Assembly (NCBI GenBank): GCA_003864535.1
Contig: BHEQ01000143.1
Coordinates: 1-5,358, forward strand
Source of the DNA: Gammaproteobacteria bacterium
GTDB taxonomy: Bacteria; Pseudomonadota; Gammaproteobacteria; Cardiobacteriales; Wohlfahrtiimonadaceae
Length of the DNA: 5,358 nucleotides
Direction of reading: 5' to 3'
The position numbers and the translations under genes are program-made. The notes beneath the pieces were generated by a model that saw only the letters and a list, made by a program, of their open reading frames with translations, did not search any database and had not been told where the DNA came from. Shown one piece after another: positions 1 through 5,358 of this stretch (within the stretch, counting starts at the first letter, position 1; each line of letters opens with the position of its first letter).

Positions 1-356
1 AAGTAACGCTTGCTCAAGTAGCTCCAGGAATTGCTGAGGCCTTAATCGCTACTGCAATTGGGCTGATGGCGGCAATTCCTGCGGTAATGGCTTATAACCG
101 CTTTGTTACTCAGGTTGAGAAAATATCCTTAAGATATGAAAACTTTGTTGATGAATTTGCAAATATTTTAGCGCGCCAATATAGCCAGTATCAAAATCAG
201 CAACATCAACTAAAACAAGGCTTACGTACTCAAACTAATCCACAGCAACAACAGCAACAGCAATCTTCGCAAGCTTATGGACAAACAAATACGCTGCAAA
301 ATACCAGCAGAGAGCAAGTGGCTAAGCCTAGAACTTATAATGGTCCAATATTATGA
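1..356 (+). CDS. tolQ: TolQ, C-terminal part (5' end outside window), with glutamine-rich tail
   Basis: Partial gene, read in the frame starting at base 3; 117 residues remain before the TGA at 354-356. TolQ is the inner-membrane proton-channel subunit of the Tol-Pal system and works with TolR to energise TolA during envelope constriction. The first 35 or so visible residues (VAPGIAEALIATAIG, then AAIPAVMAYNRF) match the third membrane helix of TolQ almost exactly, including the helix threonine implicated in proton conduction in the ExbB/TolQ family. The following cytoplasmic stretch (YENFVDEFANILARQ) also matches. After ARQ, E. coli TolQ ends within about 10 residues, as I recall it. Here about 58 more residues follow, 18 of them glutamine, including a run of seven. 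The stop overlaps the tolR start (ATGA), so the two are probably translationally coupled. Identity is secure; the role of the tail is unknown. Confidence 0.96.
   Translation, partial: VTLAQVAPGIAEALIATAIGLMAAIPAVMAYNRFVTQVEKISLRYENFVDEFANILARQYSQYQNQQHQLKQGLRTQTNPQQQQQQQSSQAYGQTNTLQNTSREQVAKPRTYNGPIL
243..263 (+). repeat. CAG/CAA run encoding seven glutamines in the TolQ tail
   Basis: Seven consecutive glutamine codons in a mixed CAG/CAA order, inside the C-terminal extension of TolQ. Mixed codons make it less slippage-prone than a pure triplet run, but length variation between strains would be in frame. No function can be read from it. Confidence 0.8.
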
Positions 357-781
357 GAACAAGAACTAAAAAAGCCCTTAAACATGAGATGAATATCGTC
401 CCTTATGTTGATGTTCTTTTTGTGTTATTGATTATATTTATGGTAACTGCAACGACTATTTCCGCAGGGCTGGATGTTGATCCACCTGAAACTGAGGCAA
501 GTGAAAGTCTAAATTTAGATGCAAATCCATTATTAGTTATTTCTATTGATAAAGATGGTTTGTGGTATCTAAATTTAAGCAAAATACCTGATCAGGCTCT
601 AGATCATGATACGTTAGCACTTGAAGCTGCGCAGATTTTTAATGCCGATCAAAGCTTACAAGTTGCGGTAAAAGGTGATAAAAATGCTCCTTTAGGTGAG
701 GTTATCGAAGCGATGATTTTACTTAAGAAAATCACTCTTAAAAACGTTAAAATTATCACATTTCCAAAAGATGAGAGTTAA
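353..781 (+). CDS. tolR: TolR, ExbD/TolR-family motor subunit of Tol-Pal
   Basis: 142 residues, the usual TolR length. TolR pairs with TolQ in the inner membrane, and the motor passes proton-motive force to TolA. A short basic cytoplasmic N-terminus (residues 1-12) leads into one membrane helix (about 14-33) that begins NIVPYVDVLFVLL. Asp20 in this helix is the conserved protonatable aspartate of the ExbD/TolR family (Asp23 in E. coli TolR). The periplasmic domain (about 57-138) carries the conserved VAVKGDKNAPLGEVIEAM segment followed by a TFP-containing end. The ATG start overlaps the tolQ stop by ATGA and has no clear Shine-Dalgarno sequence, so translation probably depends on coupling to tolQ. 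Met13 is a possible alternative start but would remove the basic N-terminus. The last codons lie in the first copy of a 15-bp tandem duplication. Confidence 0.96.
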   Translation: MRTRTKKALKHEMNIVPYVDVLFVLLIIFMVTATTISAGLDVDPPETEASESLNLDANPLLVISIDKDGLWYLNLSKIPDQALDHDTLALEAAQIFNADQSLQVAVKGDKNAPLGEVIEAMILLKKITLKNVKIITFPKDES

Positions 782-795
782 AAAGATGAGACTTA
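766..795 (+). repeat. 15-bp tandem duplication at the tolR-tolA junction
   Basis: Two adjacent 15-base copies, 766-780 (aaaagatgagagtta) and 781-795 (aaaagatgagactta), differ at one base. The first encodes the end of TolR (KDES and most of the stop). The second forms almost all of the spacer before the tolA ATG at 797 and supplies its only Shine-Dalgarno-like purine stretch (gatgag). Without the second copy the tolR stop would directly abut the tolA start. Confidence 0.85.
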
Positions 796-796
796 A

Positions 797-1753
797 ATGA
801 GCAGAGCTAGCCGCCAACTATTTGCCAAAATATTTGCAATTACTATGACTATGCTTATATGTTTTGGCATGATTTTTTTGGGTTTTAAACACTGGACATC
901 TGTGGAAAGCTCTGGAGAAAATTCTGGAGAAACTGCTACGGAGATTGCGTCTAATAATGCGATGCAATCTCAAATTATCACCAATGAACAAGTCGAGAAA
1001 GAACTTAACCATATTGCCGATCAAAAACTTGAGCTTGAGCGCAAAAAAATTGCAGAAGAAAAAGCAATAGCGCGCGCGAAGCAATTAGTGATAGAAAAAG
1101 CGGCACAAGAGAAATTAGCTGCTGAAAATGCAGCTAAAAAAGTAATCCTTGATGCTAAAATTGCACAAAAGAAAATTGAAGATGATGCCTTAGCCCTTAA
1201 AGAAGCTCTTAAAGCCAAAGCAGAAAAAGAAAAACTAGAAAAAGAAAAACTAGAAAAAGAAAAGCTAGAGAAAGAAAAGCTAGAGAAAGAAAAAGCAGAA
1301 AAACTAGAAAAAGATAAACAAGAAAAAGAGAAAGCTGCTCAATTAGAATCTAAACAAGCTGCTGCCAAAAAACTTGCCACAGATGCTGCCAATAAGCTCG
1401 CCGCGGACAAGCTTGCCGCAGCCAAAATATCTGCGGACAAAGCTCTTGCTGCGGCAAATGCATCTAAAATAGCCAGAGCACTAGAAGGCTATGGCAATAC
1501 GGTTGATACACATGTACGCAAACGCTGGAATTACAATGACAATACGATGCAAGGGCTAAGTGCAACTGTTTTTATTAGAGTTTCTGCTAACGGAGAGATT
1601 TTAGGTCAACCCAAAATCACCAAATCTAGTGGCAATACTATTTTTGATCAAGAAATATTAGCGGCAGTGATAAGATCCAACCCTTTGCCAATGCCAACTG
1701 AGCCTTTAGCGCGGCAACTTCTGGCTAAAGAGGGGATTGAAGCTAAATTTTAG
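797..1753 (+). CDS. tolA: TolA, periplasm-spanning Tol-Pal protein
   Basis: 318 residues, shorter than E. coli TolA (421) because the central region is shorter. TolA links the TolQ-TolR motor to TolB and Pal at the outer membrane. Domain I: a cytoplasmic start and one membrane helix (about 9-30). Domain II: residues about 62-225, a Lys/Glu/Ala-rich helical stretch with tandem KEKLE repeats at 144-168. Domain III: about 226-318, a TonB/TolA C-terminal fold recognisable from LEGYGNTVDTHVRKRW, ATVFIRVSANGEI, KSSGNTIFDQEILAAV and NPLPMP. Two oddities: the membrane helix has no histidine, so the SHLS-type motif used by E. coli TolA to contact TolQR is not visible. Domain III also has no cysteine, so the E. 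coli disulfide is absent. The start is fixed by an in-frame TAA directly upstream. Weak ribosome binding site (gatgag, 785-790). No tolB follows. Confidence 0.94.
   Translation: MSRASRQLFAKIFAITMTMLICFGMIFLGFKHWTSVESSGENSGETATEIASNNAMQSQIITNEQVEKELNHIADQKLELERKKIAEEKAIARAKQLVIEKAAQEKLAAENAAKKVILDAKIAQKKIEDDALALKEALKAKAEKEKLEKEKLEKEKLEKEKLEKEKAEKLEKDKQEKEKAAQLESKQAAAKKLATDAANKLAADKLAAAKISADKALAAANASKIARALEGYGNTVDTHVRKRWNYNDNTMQGLSATVFIRVSANGEILGQPKITKSSGNTIFDQEILAAVIRSNPLPMPTEPLARQLLAKEGIEAKF
1226..1300 (+). repeat. 15-bp in-frame tandem repeats encoding KEKLE in TolA
   Basis: Five 15-base units encode KEKLE four times and then KEKAE (residues 144-168). Units 1 and 2 are identical (aaagaaaaactagaa) and units 3 and 4 are identical (aaagaaaagctagag). 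Unit 5 is diverged. The pairwise identity suggests recent duplication by slippage or unequal exchange. A gain or loss of units changes the length of the periplasmic helix without shifting frame. Confidence 0.88.
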
Positions 1754-1756
1754 ACC

Positions 1757-1783
1757 ATAAGGGCACACTTATTTGTTCTTTTT
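1757..1783 (+). terminator. possible weak terminator after tolA
   Basis: ATAAG at 1757-1761 pairs with CTTAT at 1768-1772 around a six-base loop, followed by a T-rich stretch (tttgttcttttt). The stem is only five mostly A-T pairs, so efficiency would be low. In the rest of the 99-bp convergent gap (1754-1852) I see only AT-rich inverted repeats that would not form strong hairpins in either direction. Confidence 0.25.
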
Positions 1784-1852
1784 CAGCAGGCACTAAATAA
1801 TATCGCGATCCTTGAAAAATATAATTTATAGAAGTCACTTTAATATTTAATA

Positions 1853-2968
1853 TTATGTATTATTATTTTTAACTAAAGCATTGATATATCCCATTGCAAA
1901 TGCCATGCCTGTATACCAAGGACTACCACCACTCATTTGAGGAGAGTGATCAGGAATGAGCACTCCTTTAAAATGTGCATCTTCTAAAATCTGAATTATT
2001 CTTTTAATATTAATATCACCCTCATCAATAAATACTTCTTTATAGTGAGGGACTTTACCGATCACATTTCTTAAATGCACATATGCAATTTTATCTTGAA
2101 GCGCATAACGTTTTGTTGTTTCATATACGTCACCTTGTGTCATTTCTGAAATAGTACCAAGACAATACTCTAATTTATTGTGCTCACTTAAATAGCAATC
2201 TAATAAGCGCTGGAATTTATCAGGTTGATTGATTAATTTAGGTAGACCGCGTACATTTTCAAGTGGTGGATCATCTGGATGCGCTGCCATAATAACATTT
2301 GATGCCTCTGCAACAGGTATTATTTGTGCTAAAAATTCATTTAGATTACGCCATAATTGCTCTTCCGATATGACTTGATGAATCCCCTTTGCATCAGGAT
2401 CAACCGTCATATTCCAAGCCATTGACTTAGGTAAAGGAGTTGTAAGCATGTCATTAATGCCATCCATACCGACAGTTTGCGCATTACCACGTACATCATT
2501 ACGGATGATACGCCCTGTAACGCCTGTTAGACTAAAATTATATCCAAAAACAGGAATACCGACTGATCCAACATTTGAAATAATCTGCTTAATTGTTTCA
2601 AATTGTTTATATTTTTTATATTTTTTAGATTCACTTTGATCGCGATCATCATTAAATAAAATATAATTCCAATGTTTTGGATCAAAATTTTCTATGGCGT
2701 ACCATACTAAGCCATGCTGTTCAATTTTAGTTTTAATCTTTTGTAAAAGCTCAATACTCCATATTTCTCCACTGGCAATCCCCCATCTGCTACTATCTCC
2801 AATTGGTTGATTGTCGCTATAAGAATCCGTATTTTTATTAAAATAATCACATAAATGCACGATTATATGTGTTGCACCTAATTGCTTGGCAAAGCGCAAA
2901 TGAGCATCATCTAGCATATGTCGATATAGACCAAAACCAATCTTTATTTCTGATTTTATTTTTAGCAT
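1853..2968 (-). CDS. UxuA/mannonate dehydratase-family TIM-barrel enzyme
   Basis: 371 residues, close to the usual length of UxuA-type dehydratases. UxuA dehydrates D-mannonate to 2-keto-3-deoxygluconate in glucuronate breakdown, using a divalent metal. The metal and active-site positions expected from the family are all present: His230 (HPDDPP), Cys269 (EYCLGT), His298 (VHLRNV), Asp318 (VFIDEGD) and Asp340-His341 (PDHSPQM). The N-terminus (GFGLYRHMLDDAHLRFAKQL) and the GYNFSLTGVTGR segment (142-153) differ from classical UxuA as I recall it. They match a subfamily often annotated as mannonate dehydratase without a proven substrate. The start at 2968 has an AAGGA ribosome binding site (2977-2981) that overlaps the stop of the upstream RraA-like gene, only 11 bp away. 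This points to cotranscription and coupled translation. It is the last gene of the cluster. A cytoplasmic dehydratase of a sugar acid is likely; mannonate itself is not established. Confidence 0.85.
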   Translation of the reverse strand: MLKIKSEIKIGFGLYRHMLDDAHLRFAKQLGATHIIVHLCDYFNKNTDSYSDNQPIGDSSRWGIASGEIWSIELLQKIKTKIEQHGLVWYAIENFDPKHWNYILFNDDRDQSESKKYKKYKQFETIKQIISNVGSVGIPVFGYNFSLTGVTGRIIRNDVRGNAQTVGMDGINDMLTTPLPKSMAWNMTVDPDAKGIHQVISEEQLWRNLNEFLAQIIPVAEASNVIMAAHPDDPPLENVRGLPKLINQPDKFQRLLDCYLSEHNKLEYCLGTISEMTQGDVYETTKRYALQDKIAYVHLRNVIGKVPHYKEVFIDEGDINIKRIIQILEDAHFKGVLIPDHSPQMSGGSPWYTGMAFAMGYINALVKNNNT

Positions 2969-2976
2969 AATAAATT

Positions 2977-2981
2977 TCCTT
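2977..2981 (-). promoter_or_regulatory. ribosome binding site of the UxuA-like gene
   Basis: AAGGA on the minus strand, eight bases before the ATG and overlapping the TAA stop (2980-2982) of the RraA-like gene. It supports both the chosen start and translational coupling of the pair. Confidence 0.7.
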
Positions 2982-3669
2982 ACATAATCCCAAACTTTTT
3001 ATAGGCTTCTACTGAACTCATGCCAAGCTGCAATGCTTTGATAACTTTCTTCTCCCCACGAGCTTTCTCAAAAGCACCTGTAAAGGCTTCATTAGCAAGT
3101 TTTTGAGGAATAACCAAGATACCATCTCTGTCTCCATAAATAATATCCCCAGGCATAACTTGAATATTATCCACTTCAATAGGAATACGCCAATCTATAA
3201 CTTTTCCACGCTGACCCTGATCTTGAGCGTAGCTTCCAAAAGATGCAACAGGGAAATTAATACGCTCAATCTCGTTGGTATCTCGATGATACCCATGAAC
3301 AACCGCACCAGCTGCGCCAAGATGCTTTGCTCTAGTGGACATCATTCCACCCCAAAGTGCATAATTGTGTGAGGCACCAGAGCAGATATAAACCTCATCT
3401 TTCTTTAAATCATCAAGTGCTTCAAACATTAATCCAAATGGTTTTTCACTTAAAGGATTATTTCCTGAAGTTCGAAAATTATAATAATCAGCTTCCAATA
3501 CAGGCATAGCTCGTCCAATAATAATTGATGCACTATTGAGAGGCTTTAAGCTTTGTGATAAAAATTGATGTTTAAACCCCATAACATCAAGTACATCTCC
3601 CACGAGTGCTACCATGAGTTCTTTTTTTGCTGAGGCAAATAGTTCATCATCTGTTTTCCAAAAAGTCAT
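2980..3669 (-). CDS. RraA/HMG-aldolase-family protein, putative pyruvate aldolase
   Basis: 229 residues. The family includes E. coli RraA (161 residues, an RNase E inhibitor) and metal-dependent HMG/CHA aldolases, which cleave 4-hydroxy-2-oxo acids to pyruvate. The core is clear: ALWGGMMSTRAKHLGAAGAVVHGYHRDTNEI (about 104-134 in pieces), then PGDIIYGDRDGILVIP (173-188). The aldolase signature G-X20-R-D-X2-E/D is satisfied exactly by Gly108, Arg129, Asp130 and Glu133; the arginine-aspartate pair binds substrate and metal in characterised aldolases. The protein is about 70 residues longer than RraA at its two ends together, again favouring an enzyme over an RNase regulator. It lies between a symporter and a UxuA-like dehydratase, so cleavage of the dehydratase product is a sensible but untested role. 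Oxaloacetate or other 2-keto acid decarboxylation is an alternative, since family members show it as a side activity. Good ribosome binding site at 3677-3681. Confidence 0.85.
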   Translation of the reverse strand: MTFWKTDDELFASAKKELMVALVGDVLDVMGFKHQFLSQSLKPLNSASIIIGRAMPVLEADYYNFRTSGNNPLSEKPFGLMFEALDDLKKDEVYICSGASHNYALWGGMMSTRAKHLGAAGAVVHGYHRDTNEIERINFPVASFGSYAQDQGQRGKVIDWRIPIEVDNIQVMPGDIIYGDRDGILVIPQKLANEAFTGAFEKARGEKKVIKALQLGMSSVEAYKKFGIM

Positions 3670-3685
3670 ATTATTTTCCTTGTAA

Positions 3686-3707
3686 TTAACCTAAATTTAA
3701 CCTAAAT
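3686..3707 (-). repeat. exact 11-bp tandem direct repeat upstream of the RraA-like gene
   Basis: The plus-strand unit ttaacctaaat occurs at 3686-3696 and again at 3697-3707 with no mismatch. A period of 11 bp is about one helical turn, so both copies face the same side of the DNA. It lies 17-38 bases upstream of the start codon and touches the candidate -10, a usual place for a repressor to bind. Confidence 0.7.
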
Positions 3708-3713
3708 CATAAT

Positions 3714-3725
3714 GGCAACATTGCC
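3714..3725. repeat. short inverted repeat, possible operator half-sites
   Basis: GGCAA-CA-TTGCC: two perfect five-base arms around two bases, in DNA that is otherwise nearly free of G and C. It sits just upstream of the candidate -10 for the RraA-like gene. The two-base loop is too short for a good RNA hairpin, so a dimeric DNA-binding protein site is more plausible than a terminator. Confidence 0.4.
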
Positions 3726-3894
3726 TTATCTGACTAGTTATTTCAAAATATTTTTTTAAATCATAAATTTATTTATTTGTATTATTTAGTTTTTTAAATA
3801 TAGAAAATATTTTAATTTAAAAAATAAAATATATAAAAGTCATAAAAATATATTTACTAAGTAGTTGCAAATTCTTAATTAAGTTAGCTTTAGT

Positions 3895-5331
3895 TTATAT
3901 AGTTATTTCTGCTTCTAAATTTTTTAAAACTTCTGCAAGATCAAATACTTCTTTTTTTGTGCATAAACTAACTATAATGCCACAAATAATAGCCATTAAT
4001 AAGGCAGGAACAGCAGGATGTCCAAGAAGATTGCCTAATACTGAAATATATATGACTGCAATTGATGTAAAGGAGCCACCAAAAATAGCGGCTAATCCAC
4101 CTTGCCATGTTGCTCTCTTCCAAAAACGACCCATAATAATGCAAATAGCAAGCCCAGTTGTAATAGTTGCTAGCATTTTAGTTAGATAGCTTAAAACATC
4201 ATTTGCACCAATCGAAAACATAACAGCAATAACAATTGTTAAGCTTAATGAATACCGAGATAATTTAACAATTATATTTGGATCTGCTTGTTTTTTCTTA
4301 ATAACAGGATATAAATCACGCACAAGAATTGATGTTCCAGCCATTGCATCTGAACTTGCTGAGGACATTGTTGCCGATAAACCCGCAATAATAACGAGAA
4401 TTCCTATAGCTGGAGTTAATATAATTGCTGCCATTTTAGGGAAGGCAAAATTGGCTTGATTTAAATCAGGCAATAAGATTGATGCTGAAATACCAATAAT
4501 GGCAGGAATAAAAGCAAATAAAGCACAAATAACACCGGAAGCGATAAAGCTTGATTTAATAAGCTTTGTATTACGCCCAGAATAAATACGCTGCCGAATA
4601 GATGGAGTTGCAATAATGCTGATTGAGCTTGAGGCTATGATAGCGAGAAAAGCTTGCCAGCCAATAGAATCAATGCCAAAAGAATAAATTTTTCCTTTAG
4701 CCGCAAGCTCTAGAGAGGAAAGCCCACCAACTAAGTGTAAGCTAATTGCTGCCATTACAATGAAACCAATAAATAATATACATGCCATAACGGTATCTGT
4801 CCAAACTACAGCAACATATCCACCAATGACAGTAAATAAGCCAAACCCAACTGCGGTAATAATCTTAGCGTAGGTAAGATCTATTCCTGTTGCCCAAGAT
4901 AGATACATTCCTCCACCAACAATATGCCCACCTAAATAGCCGACAGAAGCTAAGAAAACTAAAATACCAACAATTGCTTTTATATATTTATTCCCTCCAT
5001 AATAATAAGCAACTTCCTCTGACATTGTGACAAACTTTTTTTCTCGTGAATCAGAAAATAAAAGCGCAGTGATGATGAGACCAATACCAACAGCTAATCC
5101 GTATACAGCACCTAGCCAGCCTGAATTATAACCTGTCCCTACTGCGCCCATTGTTGAGCCTGTTCCGATACAAGTTGCGATTGTTGTACCCATCAATAAA
5201 AAAACACCGAGATTTCGCCCAGCAAGTAAAAAATCTTCTCCTGTTTTTTGTTTTCGTGAAACAAACCAACCAAAAATAGTCATTAATATGACATATACAA
5301 TAAAAACCATCATAAAAATTTTAGGATTCAT
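3895..5331 (-). CDS. sodium:solute symporter (SSS family), substrate unknown
   Basis: 478 residues, typical for the SSS (PutP/PanF/SGLT) family, which couples uptake of small organic solutes to sodium entry. The sequence is mostly hydrophobic with about 12-13 membrane helices. Family marks: the unwound first core helix with GTTIATCIGTGSTMGAVGTGY (48-68), the GGYVAVVWTDTVMACILFIG segment (170-189), RQRIYSGRN (246-254) after a long helix, and LSATMSSASSDAMAGTSIL (318-336), the core helix whose Ser residues help form the sodium site in vSGLT and PutP. The start at 5331 has a strong AGGAGAA ribosome binding site five bases upstream. It is the first gene visible in the minus-strand cluster, 225 bp ahead of the RraA-like and UxuA-like genes, so it probably imports their substrate, plausibly a sugar acid or another carboxylate. 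Sequence alone does not give the substrate. Confidence 0.93.
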   Translation of the reverse strand: MNPKIFMMVFIVYVILMTIFGWFVSRKQKTGEDFLLAGRNLGVFLLMGTTIATCIGTGSTMGAVGTGYNSGWLGAVYGLAVGIGLIITALLFSDSREKKFVTMSEEVAYYYGGNKYIKAIVGILVFLASVGYLGGHIVGGGMYLSWATGIDLTYAKIITAVGFGLFTVIGGYVAVVWTDTVMACILFIGFIVMAAISLHLVGGLSSLELAAKGKIYSFGIDSIGWQAFLAIIASSSISIIATPSIRQRIYSGRNTKLIKSSFIASGVICALFAFIPAIIGISASILLPDLNQANFAFPKMAAIILTPAIGILVIIAGLSATMSSASSDAMAGTSILVRDLYPVIKKKQADPNIIVKLSRYSLSLTIVIAVMFSIGANDVLSYLTKMLATITTGLAICIIMGRFWKRATWQGGLAAIFGGSFTSIAVIYISVLGNLLGHPAVPALLMAIICGIIVSLCTKKEVFDLAEVLKNLEAEITI

Positions 5332-5336
5332 AGTAA

Positions 5337-5343
5337 TTCTCCT
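5337..5343 (-). promoter_or_regulatory. ribosome binding site of the symporter gene
   Basis: AGGAGAA on the minus strand, five bases before the ATG at 5331; it fixes the start. The remaining 15 bases to the window edge are too short to judge a promoter or an upstream cotranscribed gene. Confidence 0.75.
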
Positions 5344-5358
5344 GCTAATTTAAGCAAT

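Larger units (their letters stand above)
3670..3894 (-). promoter_or_regulatory. very AT-rich intergenic region, probable promoter of the RraA-like/UxuA-like pair
   Basis: 225 bp without a gene, with about 36 G or C bases (16%); 3741-3860 has about 8 in 120. Reading on the minus strand toward the RraA-like gene, it contains A/T tracts, an inverted repeat (3714-3725), a possible -10 TATGAT (3706-3711), an 11-bp tandem repeat (3686-3707) and a ribosome binding site AAGGA (3677-3681). No convincing -35 lies at normal spacing; the best is TAGTCA with 19 bases. I see no strong terminator for the symporter gene. The layout suggests an internal, regulated promoter, but this is inference from position and composition. 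Confidence 0.45.

Noticed and set aside
818..1218. Two minus-strand open frames opposite tolA (818-1084 and 1021-1218)
   Set aside because: They are antisense to the confident tolA frame, have no recognisable domain, and their Ala/Ser/Phe-rich composition is what the complement of Lys/Glu/Ala codons gives.
1836..1853. AT-only inverted repeat after the UxuA-like stop (taatatttaatatta)
   Set aside because: Only A-T pairs with a minimal centre; expected by chance in such AT-rich DNA and unlikely to terminate transcription.
2448..2639. Plus-strand open frame inside the UxuA-like gene
   Set aside because: It lies wholly opposite a gene with conserved catalytic motifs and has no domain of its own.
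2637..2648. Perfect 12-bp palindrome TGATCGCGATCA
   Set aside because: It falls in the DDRDQ codons of the UxuA-like gene, far from any start; codon choice explains it and there is no second copy at a promoter. A shorter ATCGCGAT at 1802-1809 in the convergent gap is not clearly related.
3103..3372. Plus-strand open frame opposite the RraA-like gene
   Set aside because: It is antisense to a strongly supported gene and shows no family resemblance.
2980..3669. Calling this gene rraA, an RNase E inhibitor
   Set aside because: The protein is much longer than E. coli RraA, carries the full aldolase signature, and sits in a transport-catabolic cluster, so the RNase-regulator name would mislead.
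3854..3883. Candidate terminator for the symporter gene (TACTAAGTA and CTTAATTAAG palindromes)
   Set aside because: The arms are short, almost all A-T, and leave no room for a proper loop; not convincing as an intrinsic terminator.
3959..4189. Plus-strand open frame opposite the symporter C-terminus
   Set aside because: It is antisense to membrane-helix coding sequence and has no independent support.
5343..5356. TGCT...AGCA inverted repeat upstream of the symporter gene
   Set aside because: Four-base arms at the window edge, overlapping the ribosome binding site region; too short to call an operator.

Overview
The window joins two unrelated gene blocks that converge on a short intergenic gap. 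It looks like chromosomal DNA of an AT-rich Proteobacterium, most likely a gammaproteobacterium. The basis is the close match of the TolQ fragment to the gammaproteobacterial TolQ third membrane helix and the typical tolQ-tolR-tolA order. I cannot name a genus. There are no tRNAs, rRNAs, CRISPR arrays, transposases or integrases in the window.

Left block (1-1753, plus strand): the 3' end of tolQ, then complete tolR and tolA. These encode the inner-membrane part of the Tol-Pal envelope machine, in which the TolQ-TolR motor uses the proton gradient to drive TolA across the periplasm. tolQ and tolR overlap by ATGA. tolR and tolA are separated by the second copy of a 15-bp tandem duplication. Three things are unusual: TolQ carries a long glutamine-rich C-terminal tail, the TolA membrane helix lacks the histidine of the usual energy-coupling motif, and tolA is not followed by tolB and pal.

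Junction (1754-1852): 99 bp between convergent genes, with at best a weak AT-rich hairpin and T-tract after tolA.

Right block (1853-5331, minus strand): a small catabolic cluster. In transcription order it holds a sodium:solute symporter, a 225-bp very AT-rich gap (about 16% G+C), an RraA/HMG-aldolase-like protein, and a UxuA (mannonate dehydratase)-family protein. The last two are 11 bp apart and probably translationally coupled. The simplest reading is that the symporter imports a sugar acid or similar carboxylate, the UxuA-like enzyme dehydrates it to a 2-keto-3-deoxy acid, and the RraA-like protein cleaves that to pyruvate and an aldehyde. The substrate is unknown, and using an RraA-family protein as the aldolase for this step is inference. 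The AT-rich gap holds an exact 11-bp tandem repeat and a GC-containing inverted repeat just upstream of the RraA-like gene, a plausible internal promoter and operator.
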